A stretch of DNA of 35,948 nucleotides from Micromonospora sp. ALFpr18c (GTDB lineage: Bacteria > Actinomycetota > Actinomycetes > Mycobacteriales > Micromonosporaceae): contig NZ_WBKR01000035.1 in the NCBI RefSeq assembly GCF_008868155.1, positions 1-35,948 on the forward strand. The letters run 5' to 3'. Below, piece by piece: positions 1 through 7,885 of the stretch (positions are counted from its first letter, which is position 1; every line of letters starts with the position of its first letter). The notes under the pieces were generated by a model. It ran no database searches and had not been told where the DNA came from. It worked only from the letters and a program-made list of their open reading frames with translations. The translations under genes were made by a program, and so were the position numbers.

Positions 1-126
1 TGGCACCGACCGAAACCCACCGACCACGACACCCACTGGCGCAACTGGCGACGCCGCCACCAAGCCCGAGCACGCTGGTTCCACCAACGCACCCGACTCA
101 ACCGAGACTATGCCCTGGCCAACTAG
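1..126 (+). pseudogene. transposase C-terminal fragment (IS701-like)
   Basis: An open frame enters from the left edge and ends at TAG 124-126. It encodes 41 residues rich in Arg, His and Trp, with a WRNWRRRHQARARW stretch. Such basic tails are typical of the C-termini of actinobacterial IS701/DDE transposases; the family assignment is from memory of such tails, not from a search. The rest of the gene lies outside the window, so it cannot be told whether the element is intact. It marks the left margin of a region full of transposase debris. Confidence 0.45.
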
Positions 127-177
127 CAAATGGCGGCTGCCGTACTAGGCGGCGTCATCAAGGGCTCGTGGCGTCGG

Positions 178-294
178 ATGATGGAGCGCGTGGTCCGTCG
201 CTACGAGTTGTCCGACGTCGAGCAGGAAGCGCTGTCCAGGTACCTGCCGTCGGCGAAGAGGGCATGGTTGTGCATCTTCGAGGTCACGGCCTAG
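178..294 (+). pseudogene. IS5-family transposase N-terminal fragment
   Basis: A 38-codon frame contains RRYELSDVEQEALSRYLPS, which matches the usual opening of IS5-type transposases (RYELSDxxWxxLxPLLP). The frame then stops at TAG 292-294 instead of continuing into the DDE domain, so this is a truncated remnant. A matching C-terminal scrap lies at 3009-3185 in the same orientation. The two may be halves of one element split by later insertion, but nothing proves that. Its stop codon overlaps the stop of the oppositely oriented nuclease-family gene. Confidence 0.5.
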
Positions 295-1127
295 AGGACA
301 AGGCTCACCTGGCGATACGCGTGATCTGATTCCGTGGCCGTCACAGTAGCCGTTAGTAGACGCATCCCCTGCTCGTAGAGGATGTAGTCCCGCTTGGCGC
401 CCCTGACAGTCGTGACGGTATTCGCAAAAGCGTTGATGTACCTGTCTCGCGTGAGGGCCTCATTCAGCACGTCCTCGACGGGTTCGTGGTTGAGGTCGAC
501 GGCGACCACCGCCGGGCCGATCTCCTTGAGCTTCAGCATGTCCTGTGTGAGCATGTGCCATACCTCAGCAAAACCTGGGTCGGTGGCACGTGCGCCAAAG
601 TATCGCAACGGAAAGCAGTGGCCGTTGATCAGGCCCATCTGACGGCCACCCAGGTCTACCTGCGTGATCATATATCCCTTGTCCGCCAGCAACCATGGCT
701 CCCCGTCAGGGCCGGTGCCAGTCAAACCGGGATTGGGGAACTGCCTGTACACCCCGTTGCCGAGCGGAAATCGGGAGAGGACCGCCAGCGTAAGGCTGGC
801 GTCTTCGGCTAGGTGCGAGGCGCTGGTCGGGAACGACAGCACGTGCGGATACCCCGCTTGGCGCGCCAGGCAGTGCGGCTGACTCTCGAAACGCCCGTGG
901 TAGTCGTGAGCCTCCTGAAGGCAGACCACATCGGGGCCATGCCGCCGCAGTACCGATGCATAGTAGTCCGGCGAGGGGATTGCGCCATGCTGATGGGATG
1001 CGCCGAGAATCCCGCCCCCCATGTTCCAGGTCGCGAGCTTTATGAGGGATGCGGGTTTCACGGCTTCGCCCATTCGTGTAGAGGAGGTGAGACCTGCTCC
1101 ATGCCCCGATCTCGAATTGCTGGCCAT
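291..1127 (-). CDS. endonuclease/exonuclease/phosphatase (EEP) superfamily protein
   Basis: The protein of about 278 residues carries the DNase I-like signature set in order: ATWNMGG, CLQEAHD, INGHCFPLR, VDLNHEP and a C-terminal ESDH. These correspond to the Asn, Glu, Gly-His, Asp-x-Asn and Ser-Asp-His metal and catalytic motifs of Mg-dependent phosphodiesterases and phosphatases. No signal peptide or membrane segment is seen, so it is probably cytoplasmic. I chose ATG 1125-1127 because GAAGAGG precedes it; an ATG at 1181 and a TTG at 1193 are in frame upstream but lack a clear ribosome site. The substrate is unknown: it could be nucleic acid, a nucleotide or a lipid. It lies left of the biosynthetic genes, between transposase scraps, so a role in nucleoside supply is only a guess. 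Confidence 0.8.
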   Translation of the reverse strand: MASNSRSGHGAGLTSSTRMGEAVKPASLIKLATWNMGGGILGASHQHGAIPSPDYYASVLRRHGPDVVCLQEAHDYHGRFESQPHCLARQAGYPHVLSFPTSASHLAEDASLTLAVLSRFPLGNGVYRQFPNPGLTGTGPDGEPWLLADKGYMITQVDLGGRQMGLINGHCFPLRYFGARATDPGFAEVWHMLTQDMLKLKEIGPAVVAVDLNHEPVEDVLNEALTRDRYINAFANTVTTVRGAKRDYILYEQGMRLLTATVTATESDHAYRQVSLVL

Positions 1128-1864
1128 CCGCTTTTCGACCTCTTCGACACTGGACACGTGCAGCGTGATTGCGGCCTGCATTCGAATCGTCAAAATGCGA
1201 GATCACACCAAGGAGGGATCCGCGTCGGAATGCAGGACCGGCACGAAGTTCTGCGAAATCACAAATATTCAGGATGCTATCCCAGGGGCCGTCGAGCGTC
1301 AAGAATGGAGATCACATCCACCTACGTCGCGGTGTCGCTACCCGCCGAGCAGGCCCAACCCGCCAAGTTACGCGACCGCACCGGCTGCAGATAGCACATC
1401 CGGAGCCGCCCACATCCCAGCCGGGACGTCACGTTCCGTAAGGACCTCCACAAGCCGCGGATAGGCATCGGACCCGCCGTCCTTACTGCCCTGCCCAACA
1501 CTTCAAGCCGCTGCCCCGCACGACGACGAGGCCAACCACCGCCCAGGCCAACCGTGCCACACGACATCATCGTCACCGTGACCAGCGCTTATCCCATTAC
1601 GCATTGACCCTGGCGAGGTTCACAGTGGGCGTTGTAGGATCGACAAGCGGGTCAGATACGACGTTTGGGAGTGTTGCCGGCTGTGGGTTCGTCAAGCCCT
1701 ATGCCAGCGGGCTTCGATACCAGGTTTGCCCTGCCGGGTCAATGAAGCCTGCCGATCGACACCCACGTCACACTGAGTAAACGGTGACAGTTGAGGCGAT
1801 GGGAAGGCTTCCGGGCCGACACAGTTAAAAATGGCGTGTAAACAAAAACGGGGAAGTGCTGTTC
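1128..1864. other. gene-free stretch upstream of the FHA-type regulator
   Basis: No frame here reads as a recognisable protein on either strand; short open frames exist but have no family resemblance or ribosome sites. It presumably holds the divergent promoters of the nuclease-family gene and the regulator at 1865. The last 60 bases are A-rich (around 1826-1850), which would suit a promoter-to-start interval, but I cannot name -10/-35 boxes with confidence. Confidence 0.4.
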
Positions 1865-2671
1865 ATGCCTAAGCAAACTGAATCCGACGTAGAAGTGATC
1901 GTGACCTGGCGGGGAAACTATCGCAACCCTAACGGAGTAAATCCCAAGGCGGGTCGCGTTAACCTGAAAGCCGACGATCGTCTGGAATTTGGCATATCAA
2001 GCCGCACCGGGGAATTCCAACTCAATGTTGCACCAGGTTTCGGGGCGTTCGAGGTTTCAGACAGCCATCTCCTCCTCTCGAATTTCACCGCGTGCTCGAC
2101 TTTTGTCATCGAGAACCTGGAGGGGGGTGCGGAGCTGATCAAAGCCCGCCCCCGGCGATTGGGCATGGTAATTCCATTTGAAATGTCTCGCATTCTAATT
2201 CCATCAGATTCAGGAATTACCGAACTTACTGTTTTTGCTCCGCCGCCGACCATGCTTACACCTGAGCGGGCCGCTACAGCGGTCGAATCGAACATGTTCA
2301 AGCTGGACACGACGAGCAAGTACTTTGCCGTGCTCGCTGCGCTCTGTGAGCCTCGATTGCGCGGTTCATCCATGGCGGCAGTGCCCTCCGTGCACGAGGT
2401 GGTCGAGAGGCTGAAGTGCACTGACCAGTTCAGAGGAGCAAACCGCAGCAGCATCAACTATCACGTCGAATATCTCGCCGATCAGAAGCTACCGATCAGC
2501 CGTTGGGCCAAGTATGTGGACGGAGGCCGTATGCACTCCAAGCGTGAAGCATTGGTCGCATTCGCCCTCAGGTTCGACCTGGTCCGCGAGGAACACCTTT
2601 CCCTGCTTCCTGGCGTCGTTCGTGATGAACCGCTGACGGAGTCGGCGGAAAATTTCGCGTTCTGCGACTGA
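1865..2671 (+). CDS. FHA-like domain protein with C-terminal DNA-binding-type region, putative regulator
   Basis: The 268-residue protein has a beta-rich N-terminal half (about 1-130) resembling a degenerate forkhead-associated (FHA) domain. Its C-terminal part, beginning near YFAVLAALCEPRLRG and including the NYHVEYLADQKL segment, is typical of actinobacterial FHA proteins whose tail looks like a winged helix. Such proteins act as phosphothreonine-sensing regulators. The usual FHA serine and NG-turn residues are not obvious, so phosphopeptide binding may be weakened or lost. ATG 1865 follows GGGGAAG at 1850-1856; a GTG at 1856 is also in frame. It is the only regulator-like gene on the cluster's left side and could be the pathway regulator, which is inference from position. 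Confidence 0.6.
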   Translation: MPKQTESDVEVIVTWRGNYRNPNGVNPKAGRVNLKADDRLEFGISSRTGEFQLNVAPGFGAFEVSDSHLLLSNFTACSTFVIENLEGGAELIKARPRRLGMVIPFEMSRILIPSDSGITELTVFAPPPTMLTPERAATAVESNMFKLDTTSKYFAVLAALCEPRLRGSSMAAVPSVHEVVERLKCTDQFRGANRSSINYHVEYLADQKLPISRWAKYVDGGRMHSKREALVAFALRFDLVREEHLSLLPGVVRDEPLTESAENFAFCD

Positions 2672-2689
2672 GGCACGAAGGAACGGGGC

Positions 2690-2840
2690 CCAGTGCTGGG
2701 CACACCTGTGCGGAGGGGCCATGCCGCCGCAGCATCTTGCTCACCCCGCTGGGTGTGTAGTTGGCGTGCCACGTCCGTGTGATCAGCACGCCGATCCGTG
2801 CCAGCTTCCAGCACTGGTCCCCCTCGTTCCACCCCCGGTT
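2690..2840 (-). pseudogene. IS630-family transposase relic (helix-turn-helix part)
   Basis: Read on the minus strand, this stretch encodes CWKLARIGVLITRTWHANY followed by TPSGVSKMLRRHGPSAQV. This is the winged-helix linker region of IS630/Tc1-mariner transposases (WTLARI...YTLSGVxxLLxRxGWSxQVP). The frame is not continued into the DDE domain. A second, more decayed piece of a closely related element is at 15550-15800, in the same orientation. Confidence 0.65.
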
Positions 2841-3008
2841 GTGGGAGGTGAGGTGTCGCGACAGAGTGGCGGAACGATCCCTGCTCCAGTCACGTGCCGG
2901 TGTTCCGGGACCGGCTGCACGAGGAGCGCGCTCCAGCGCCTGGGCGCCGACACGGCGCCGGTATACCTGAGCTGTGGAGACTGGCCACGGTTAACGCATC
3001 GGCTCTGT

Positions 3009-3185
3009 ATACCCCGTAAGGGAATCGAGCCCTCAGGGCACGTCGGCGATCGCAGGTGGGTCATCGAGCGGACCACGACCTAGCTCACCGGGTACTGCCG
3101 GTCAACCACCTGCGAACGCCATACCCGCACACCAACTTGACCCTTCTTGGCCTCACCTCAGCCCATCTGCCGTCACGTCATCTGA
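3009..3185 (+). pseudogene. IS5-family transposase C-terminal relic
   Basis: The plus-strand reading IPRKGIEPSGHVGDRRWVIERT, then a stop, then LTGYCRSTTCER and a second stop, follows the C-terminal pattern of IS5-type DDE transposases (RRGxESSxRLGRHRWVVERTxxWLxGYRRLxxRYER). The Glu of the VIERT motif would be the last catalytic carboxylate. At least two in-frame stops make it a pseudogene. It abuts the 3' end of the phenylalanine hydroxylase gene and so marks the left edge of the biosynthetic cluster. Confidence 0.65.
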
Positions 3186-4005
3186 ACGGCTGGAGTTCCA
3201 GGAGGGCCTCAATAGTATTGTCGTCGCAGGTCTCCCAGAAGCCGCCCACAACATCTTCGAGGTGGTCCATCGAGTCCGCCTCGAACAGGGTTTTCTGGTA
3301 GGTCGATATGTCATAATCGACGTCGGCCAGGCTCTTCAGATCCAACGGACGGATGTCAGCGCCGCGAAAGTGGTTCAGCTCTCCGTATGAGGAAACGATC
3401 GTAGCACCGTATGCCTTGGTCGTTCCCTGCTGTCGGATCAGTCCGCACTCAAGAGTAAACCAGAACACCTTGGCAATGAACTGCAGCGCCGCCTCACTTT
3501 CGGCTCGCGCGGCCGCCTCTCCAGCCAGGCGGTATAGACGGGCGAACCGCTTATCCCCCAGAACATTTCCGTGCCCGACAACATCGTGCAACATATCCGG
3601 GTCGGCAGTGTAGAAGGGCGTGCCAGGGTGCCTCAGGTATTGTGTGGAGTGAAAGACCGAACCTGCCAGGCCGTTGCAGAAATCTCGAAAAGGAACGAGC
3701 GCGGGTGCCGACCTGAACCGAAAGCCGGAAAGCGAATCGATACGTCTGCTGATGTCTCGCAGCTGCGGAATCCGTTCCCGTGGAACTGCGAGACCTTCCG
3801 CGGCTTCAAGGTACTCGTTCGAGGCGTCCGTGCGGTGGCGCGCGGCGAGTTTTTCGCACACCAGACGCCAGACCTCGTGCTCCTCCTCCGTGTACTTGAT
3901 CGTGGGGATCGGATCATCCGGACCACAGCGATCCGCCAAGGTCGCTATTTCGGCACGTCGCGCGACATAGTACGGGTCGGAGGTCTCTATTGATTGTTCC
4001 TGCAC
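3178..4005 (-). CDS. phenylalanine 3-hydroxylase (PacX-like, meta-tyrosine forming)
   Basis: A 275-residue pterin-dependent aromatic amino acid hydroxylase. The non-heme iron ligands are visible as His140 and His145 (LHDVVGH) and Glu186 (WFTLECGL). Ordinary bacterial phenylalanine 4-hydroxylases have Phe after that Glu and Gly in the AYGAG segment. Here the residues are Cys187 and Thr202 (AYGATIVSS), the two positions reported to set meta selectivity in PacX of the pacidamycin pathway. It should therefore convert L-Phe to meta-tyrosine using tetrahydropterin and O2; the specificity is inference from these residues. The start is GTG 4005 after GGAGCTGAGAAG. It is last in an apparent minus-strand operon behind the methyltransferase (25-base gap) and the two cupin genes. 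No frameshift or missing ligand is seen. Confidence 0.9.
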   Translation of the reverse strand: MQEQSIETSDPYYVARRAEIATLADRCGPDDPIPTIKYTEEEHEVWRLVCEKLAARHRTDASNEYLEAAEGLAVPRERIPQLRDISRRIDSLSGFRFRSAPALVPFRDFCNGLAGSVFHSTQYLRHPGTPFYTADPDMLHDVVGHGNVLGDKRFARLYRLAGEAAARAESEAALQFIAKVFWFTLECGLIRQQGTTKAYGATIVSSYGELNHFRGADIRPLDLKSLADVDYDISTYQKTLFEADSMDHLEDVVGGFWETCDDNTIEALLELQPFR

Positions 4006-4030
4006 GTACTTCTCAGCTCCTTAACACGGT

Positions 4031-5044
4031 TTATTCGAGCTCAAATATGAATCCGTTAGTCAACCCCTGCACCCGGTGCGTCTTCACCAGCCGCCAGCCG
4101 GCCTCGGGAAAGACGCCTTCCCAATCCTCCATCGTCGGCAGATAGACGCCCATGAGGTCGTGTCCGACTTCGAAGCCCAGGTTGAACATCGGGAATCGGT
4201 GGTCGGGCAGATCGGTCAACCGAGCGGTGTCCGCCAGTAGGAATCGGCGCGCGTTCGGAAATACCTCACGAAGTTTCCGGAAGGAGGAGATGCACTCCTC
4301 GCGCGGCCAGAAGTCGTGCGCCATCATGAAGCTGGTAACGAGATCGACGTCGACGAGTTCGGGACGAGGCTCGAGCGCGCGAGCATCTGCGATGCCGAAC
4401 GAGATGCGATCGCCGAGCCCGGCCTCCACGGTGGAGGCCTCGGCGGCCTCCAGCGAACGGGCGGCGATGTCGAGCCCGATGCCCTGGACTCCGGCATGGC
4501 GTCGGGCGATCTGCCGCAGTCGTTCACCGCTGCCGCAACCGAGATCGGCAACCTTGGTGAAGGGGAAATCCAGACTCTCCATCACCGACCAGAAGAGAGG
4601 ATCAAAGACCTCCGCATTGATTTCGCGGCAGGCATAACTGATCGCCGGCGCGTCTCGGGTGTAGAAGTCGCCGACGCGGTTGGCATTCTTCATGACCGTG
4701 GGCATCGCCGTAAACAAAGGCGCGCTACCGCGGCTGAGCCAATGAAAGAATGACTTAGTCTGGAACACTTCGTCAAACAATGAGCCAGGGAGGATGGTGT
4801 CGCCATCACGCTCGACGACGCCGACGCTGGCCAGCGCGGTGAACATGCCCCTCACCGACTGGACATGCAGGTCATGCTGCTCGGAGAAGTCGCGCGTATC
4901 GAGCTTGCCCTTCTCGCTCAGCTCATCGAGTGCGCCGATCTCCCATCCTGCGGCGATTGCCCAGGACGCGACTGCCGAGTTGAAGATGTCAGCCGCAGAC
5001 TGCGAGGCGGCTCTGCGGTCTGCTTCCAGTTCAAGAGGATTCAT
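4031..5044 (-). CDS. SAM-dependent aryl-pyruvate C3-methyltransferase (MppJ-like)
   Basis: A 337-residue class I methyltransferase with an N-terminal dimerisation/helical region (about 1-100) and a Rossmann domain whose SAM motif is VADLGCGSGE (165-174). It resembles MppJ of mannopeptimycin biosynthesis along its length (ADIFNS, GALDEL, FTALASVG, ISYACREI, DFWPRE, GHDLMGVYLPT). MppJ methylates the benzylic carbon of phenylpyruvate to make beta-methylphenylalanine and binds a ferric ion through His243 and His295. Both histidines fall at exactly these numbers here (MMAHDF, EVGHDL). The predicted product is a 3-methyl-aryl-pyruvate, to be transaminated, perhaps by the aminotransferase at 11959. 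Ribosome site GGAAGG lies 7 bases before ATG 5044. The alternative is an O-methyltransferase, which I think less likely because the iron histidines are kept. Confidence 0.85.
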   Translation of the reverse strand: MNPLELEADRRAASQSAADIFNSAVASWAIAAGWEIGALDELSEKGKLDTRDFSEQHDLHVQSVRGMFTALASVGVVERDGDTILPGSLFDEVFQTKSFFHWLSRGSAPLFTAMPTVMKNANRVGDFYTRDAPAISYACREINAEVFDPLFWSVMESLDFPFTKVADLGCGSGERLRQIARRHAGVQGIGLDIAARSLEAAEASTVEAGLGDRISFGIADARALEPRPELVDVDLVTSFMMAHDFWPREECISSFRKLREVFPNARRFLLADTARLTDLPDHRFPMFNLGFEVGHDLMGVYLPTMEDWEGVFPEAGWRLVKTHRVQGLTNGFIFELE

Positions 5045-5106
5045 TGTACGGCCTTCCCGTCACGCGATTAGAGAGAGTTTTGCCCGTCGCCTGGGTCCAG
5101 CGTTGT

Positions 5107-5502
5107 CTAGACCGGGCGGCGATCTAGAGAGGCGGGGAGGTTAGAAATGTGGCTCTTTTCCAGAAATCTAACGTGCCGTTCGTTTGCTTCGTCCCACGCC
5201 GGCGAGACAGTGAGAACCATCTCCATGGTTCCGAAATAGTAGATGCGCGTTTTCGGTGGAATGACGACCAGATCCATGGCGCTCACATCCAGGGCTTCGT
5301 CGTTGAGATAGAAGGTGCCAGAGCCGCTGATGATGTAAAGCGTGTACGTGCTCTTCAGGTTGTAGAACTCTTCAAAGTGACCTTCCGCGACACGGACATG
5401 GGCGACAGTCACAGAAGAATCGACCAGTCCGTATACGCTCAGGTCGACGCCGTGCTTGCTGAAGCGTGCGGCTGCCTCAGTTGTGTATTTGTATTGAGTC
5501 AC
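5107..5502 (-). CDS. small cupin dehydratase (Pac13-like, 3'-deoxynucleoside formation)
   Basis: A small single-domain cupin of 131 residues. From memory it is strikingly close to Pac13 (PacM) of pacidamycin biosynthesis, a 121-residue metal-free dehydratase that removes the 3'-hydroxyl of uridine-5'-aldehyde. Shared blocks include YKYT, HGVDL near residue 17, GHF at 41-43, FYLN and YFGTMEMVLTV. Lys16, His42 and Tyr89, which line the Pac13 active site, are kept; residue 55 reads Leu where I recall Tyr. I place the start at GTG 5502, after GGGAG, because the product then begins like Pac13; a GTG at 5529 overlaps the upstream stop (GTGA). Its presence is the strongest single sign of a uridyl-peptide type nucleoside. 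It probably shares a transcript with the gene at 5526. Confidence 0.85.
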   Translation of the reverse strand: MTQYKYTTEAAARFSKHGVDLSVYGLVDSSVTVAHVRVAEGHFEEFYNLKSTYTLYIISGSGTFYLNDEALDVSAMDLVVIPPKTRIYYFGTMEMVLTVSPAWDEANERHVRFLEKSHISNLPASLDRRPV

Positions 5503-5525
5503 GGCTTTGTGCTCCCGGCCTGGGG

Positions 5526-6260
5526 TCACAGCCAGCGGAGGAGCTGGGTCAGCTCCGCGCGCAGCTGTTGGACGGAGGGCCGCGCGACGTAGACTTGTCC
5601 GACTCCGCCCTTCTCGCTTACCGGGGTCGTGCGATAAACATTCGTCGAGTCCCGCACCGTGGGCCCTTGCAGGACGAGTGTGGCCGTCGGCCCGTCGTGC
5701 GAACGTGCGATGCTGTGGAGGACCCTGTGGTCAAGGTGGTAAATCGTGCCCGCCGGGACGATGGATTCGCACATCTGGGCCAACTGCCCGGTTCCCATGG
5801 GTTCCAGCGAGAAGAACTGGTCCGCCCGAACCGGGGTGTACTTGTAGTGGTGGTACTCCTCGCCGGGGGCGATCATGTACTCGCGGGCGTTGTACTCGCC
5901 GAGCAGCAGGGCGGTCGTGAAGTCCCAGCGATGCGAGTGGATGTCTTCCCTCGGCGGGCGATCCGACTCCGACTGTGGATGCCATACATGGAGGCGAAGC
6001 TTCCAGGCATTCTCGTCGCCGACCGCCAGAACAAGCTTGAGAAAGCTGTTGGCGTGATAATATGACCGCGCTGCGATCTCGGCGAGTTGACCGTCGTCCG
6101 ATAGCGTCTGATCTATCAGATACCGCATCTCGTCGTGTTTGGCGAGGCTGCGGACCACTGCCCCGGCTCGCTCGGAGAGCTTGCCGTCGCCAAGGTGACC
6201 TGTCGTTTCCAGGTGGTCGCGCACCTCAGGCAGTAGCGTTCGCGCAAAGAGCTGTGCCAT
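5526..6260 (-). CDS. cupin-fold protein, possible non-heme iron oxygenase, function unknown
   Basis: The 244-residue protein has cupin motif 1 as DIHSHRWDF with a following GEY, and motif 2 as VPAGTIYHLDHRVLH. The histidines in H-x-H and the later HLDHRVLH stretch could form a three-His metal site as in cysteine-dioxygenase-like cupins. The N-terminal 95 residues are helical and unlike a simple cupin. It lies directly upstream of the Pac13-like gene, with the stop at 5526-5528 touching a possible GTG start, so the two are probably co-translated. An oxygenase making the 5'-aldehyde substrate for Pac13 would fit, since no PacK-like flavoenzyme is in the window, but this is speculation. ATG 6260 is the chosen start. 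No signal peptide is seen. Confidence 0.6.
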   Translation of the reverse strand: MAQLFARTLLPEVRDHLETTGHLGDGKLSERAGAVVRSLAKHDEMRYLIDQTLSDDGQLAEIAARSYYHANSFLKLVLAVGDENAWKLRLHVWHPQSESDRPPREDIHSHRWDFTTALLLGEYNAREYMIAPGEEYHHYKYTPVRADQFFSLEPMGTGQLAQMCESIVPAGTIYHLDHRVLHSIARSHDGPTATLVLQGPTVRDSTNVYRTTPVSEKGGVGQVYVARPSVQQLRAELTQLLRWL

Positions 6261-7135
6261 TAATCAGATCCTTCGTGCGATCGTCGGTTCCCATACGGGT
6301 TTGTCCAGTAACTGCCGCTCCCGGCCTGGCGGCTCCCCCGCGGCAGGCCGCAAAGGGAGCGCACTTAGATTTAGGCGAGCGGCGCGTCGGCCTCGCCCCA
6401 GCCGGGCTGGTGGGTAGCCGGACGACATCTCGGTCGGCAATTCTGAGTTTCACTTCACGGGCTATCACGGCCACGAGAAGGAGCCCAAAACTGGGTTTGC
6501 TCCGACGGGAGCTAGGTCGGATTGAACGTCTCCATGTGTGGCAGCCAATCTCTATCGCAGCTAGGTCATCTCATGCCGGTTTGTGCGAGGCCCTGAGCGG
6601 GGGCATTTCTTTGACTGTATGGAACTGCACACTAGCGACCCTCCGGCGGCAGGCGTACTGACATCAGTCAGGGCGATGGTGCTCCTCGTGGGGTGTGCGG
6701 GATCAGCGGCCGGGAGTGTGGGCGTTTACCTGGGCGTACTTCCACAGCTGAGACCGCTTCTCTAAACGGGAGGCGGCCCCGGACAGGGCAAATTGCATAG
6801 TCGGCAGCCGAGGTGCTGACCAGGAACTTCGAGGCGATTCCGGCCTCTGTGGAGACGTCGGCGCATGAGGCGGCGCCTATGATCATCGAGTTGCGGCGGT
6901 TCACGACCCGACGAGGACCCGATGTCACCTTCTCGCACACCCGCACTCGTCGTAGCCGCACCCGCCTCCGTCGCTGACGCGCCGCCAGTCACCGACGGGA
7001 AACACGACGGCCTAGCGCCGTCCTGACCCGGCTGGCTGGGTATCAGCACCCCTGCCGAGGTGAGCAGGCCGAGGCGGTACCACAGGACGGGATCGGCGGT
7101 TTCAGCCTATGTCTGCCCCCAACCCGGGGAGGGCT
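6261..7135. other. gene-free stretch between two minus-strand operons
   Basis: About 870 bases lie between the end of the thioesterase operon and the start of the cupin operon. I read both strands and find only short frames with low-complexity Arg/Pro/Ser products and no recognisable family. A promoter for the cupin-methyltransferase-hydroxylase operon should lie near its right neighbour boundary (about 6261-6450, reading leftwards). Given the decayed genes elsewhere, this may be unrecognisable pseudogene DNA. Confidence 0.4.
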
Positions 7136-7885
7136 TCATGCACGGCTCGGTAGGCTCATGGCAAAGGTATCGAGTAGTTCCGCCGGCGCATTGAGGAATT
7201 GTTGGTGTGGGCCGTTGAGGAGCACGAACTTCGTGTCCCCGCAGGCCGCCCACCCGCCCATGCTCCGATGATCGACCTCGATGTCCTCGCTCCATCCGAT
7301 CGTAACGATCGGCGTCATCAGCCGCTGAGGATTCGGCATGACGTACCGTTTGTTGGTGGCGATGTCCTCTTCGAGAATGTCCAGGTAGACGTCGCTGAGC
7401 TCGGGGATCGGGGTGCCGCCCATCGCTATGGTCATCTTGTCCAGCTCGTCGTTCAACTCGGAGCGGTTCATCACGAGCCATCGCCCGGTCGGGCCGTCCT
7501 GCGGTGCGACCTGCGACGAAATGAACAGGGAGCTCGGCGTCGGCCATCCGCGCCGCTCGATCTCTGCAGATACCTCATACGCCGCGAGCGCTGAACCGCA
7601 GTGGCCGAAAAACCCATAGGGGACGTCGAGGTAGGGCTCGACGGCGTCCGCCAGCGCCGCCGCCATCTCCTGGTAGGTGGCGAAGATCGGCTCGTTGAAC
7701 CGGTTCTCCCGGCCCGGCGGTTGCAGGCGGCAGAAGTCGATTCCCTGATAGGACTCCGGCCAATTCCGGTACATCATCGCCCCGCAGCCGGAGTAGGGGA
7801 TGCAGAACAGGCGCGCCGACGCGTCGGCCAGCGGCACACGCGGCAACCACTTGTTCGGTTTCAGTCTCGCGTTGACATCGTTCAT
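7136..7885 (-). CDS. type II thioesterase-like protein with Cys nucleophile
   Basis: The 249-residue alpha/beta hydrolase has the type II thioesterase layout: FCIPYSGCGA near residues 28-37, QPPGREN near 55, a nucleophile elbow at 94-98 and a C-terminal GPHQQFL histidine. The elbow reads GHCGS instead of GHSxG, so the nucleophile would be Cys96 and the last Gly is Ser. Cysteine thioesterases are rare in NRPS pathways and can favour aminolysis or other acyl transfers. The start ATG 7885 overlaps the stop of the preceding thioesterase by ATGA, with GGAGG upstream, so translation is coupled. It is the last gene of the aminotransferase, MbtH-A-T, P450, thioesterase operon and may release or transfer the oxidised aminoacyl group from that A-T protein (inference). 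Confidence 0.8.
   Translation of the reverse strand: MNDVNARLKPNKWLPRVPLADASARLFCIPYSGCGAMMYRNWPESYQGIDFCRLQPPGRENRFNEPIFATYQEMAAALADAVEPYLDVPYGFFGHCGSALAAYEVSAEIERRGWPTPSSLFISSQVAPQDGPTGRWLVMNRSELNDELDKMTIAMGGTPIPELSDVYLDILEEDIATNKRYVMPNPQRLMTPIVTIGWSEDIEVDHRSMGGWAACGDTKFVLLNGPHQQFLNAPAELLDTFAMSLPSRA

Noticed and set aside
1322..1576. 84-codon minus-strand frame in the left intergenic region
   Set aside because: No family resemblance, no ribosome site, and composition typical of chance frames.
6450..6560. Weak resemblance between 6450-6560 and 21610-21740 (GAGAAGGAGCC / GAAAAGGAGCC and later TCCA...GCCAA)
   Set aside because: Only short matching runs separated by unrelated sequence; could be chance, so not reported as a repeat.
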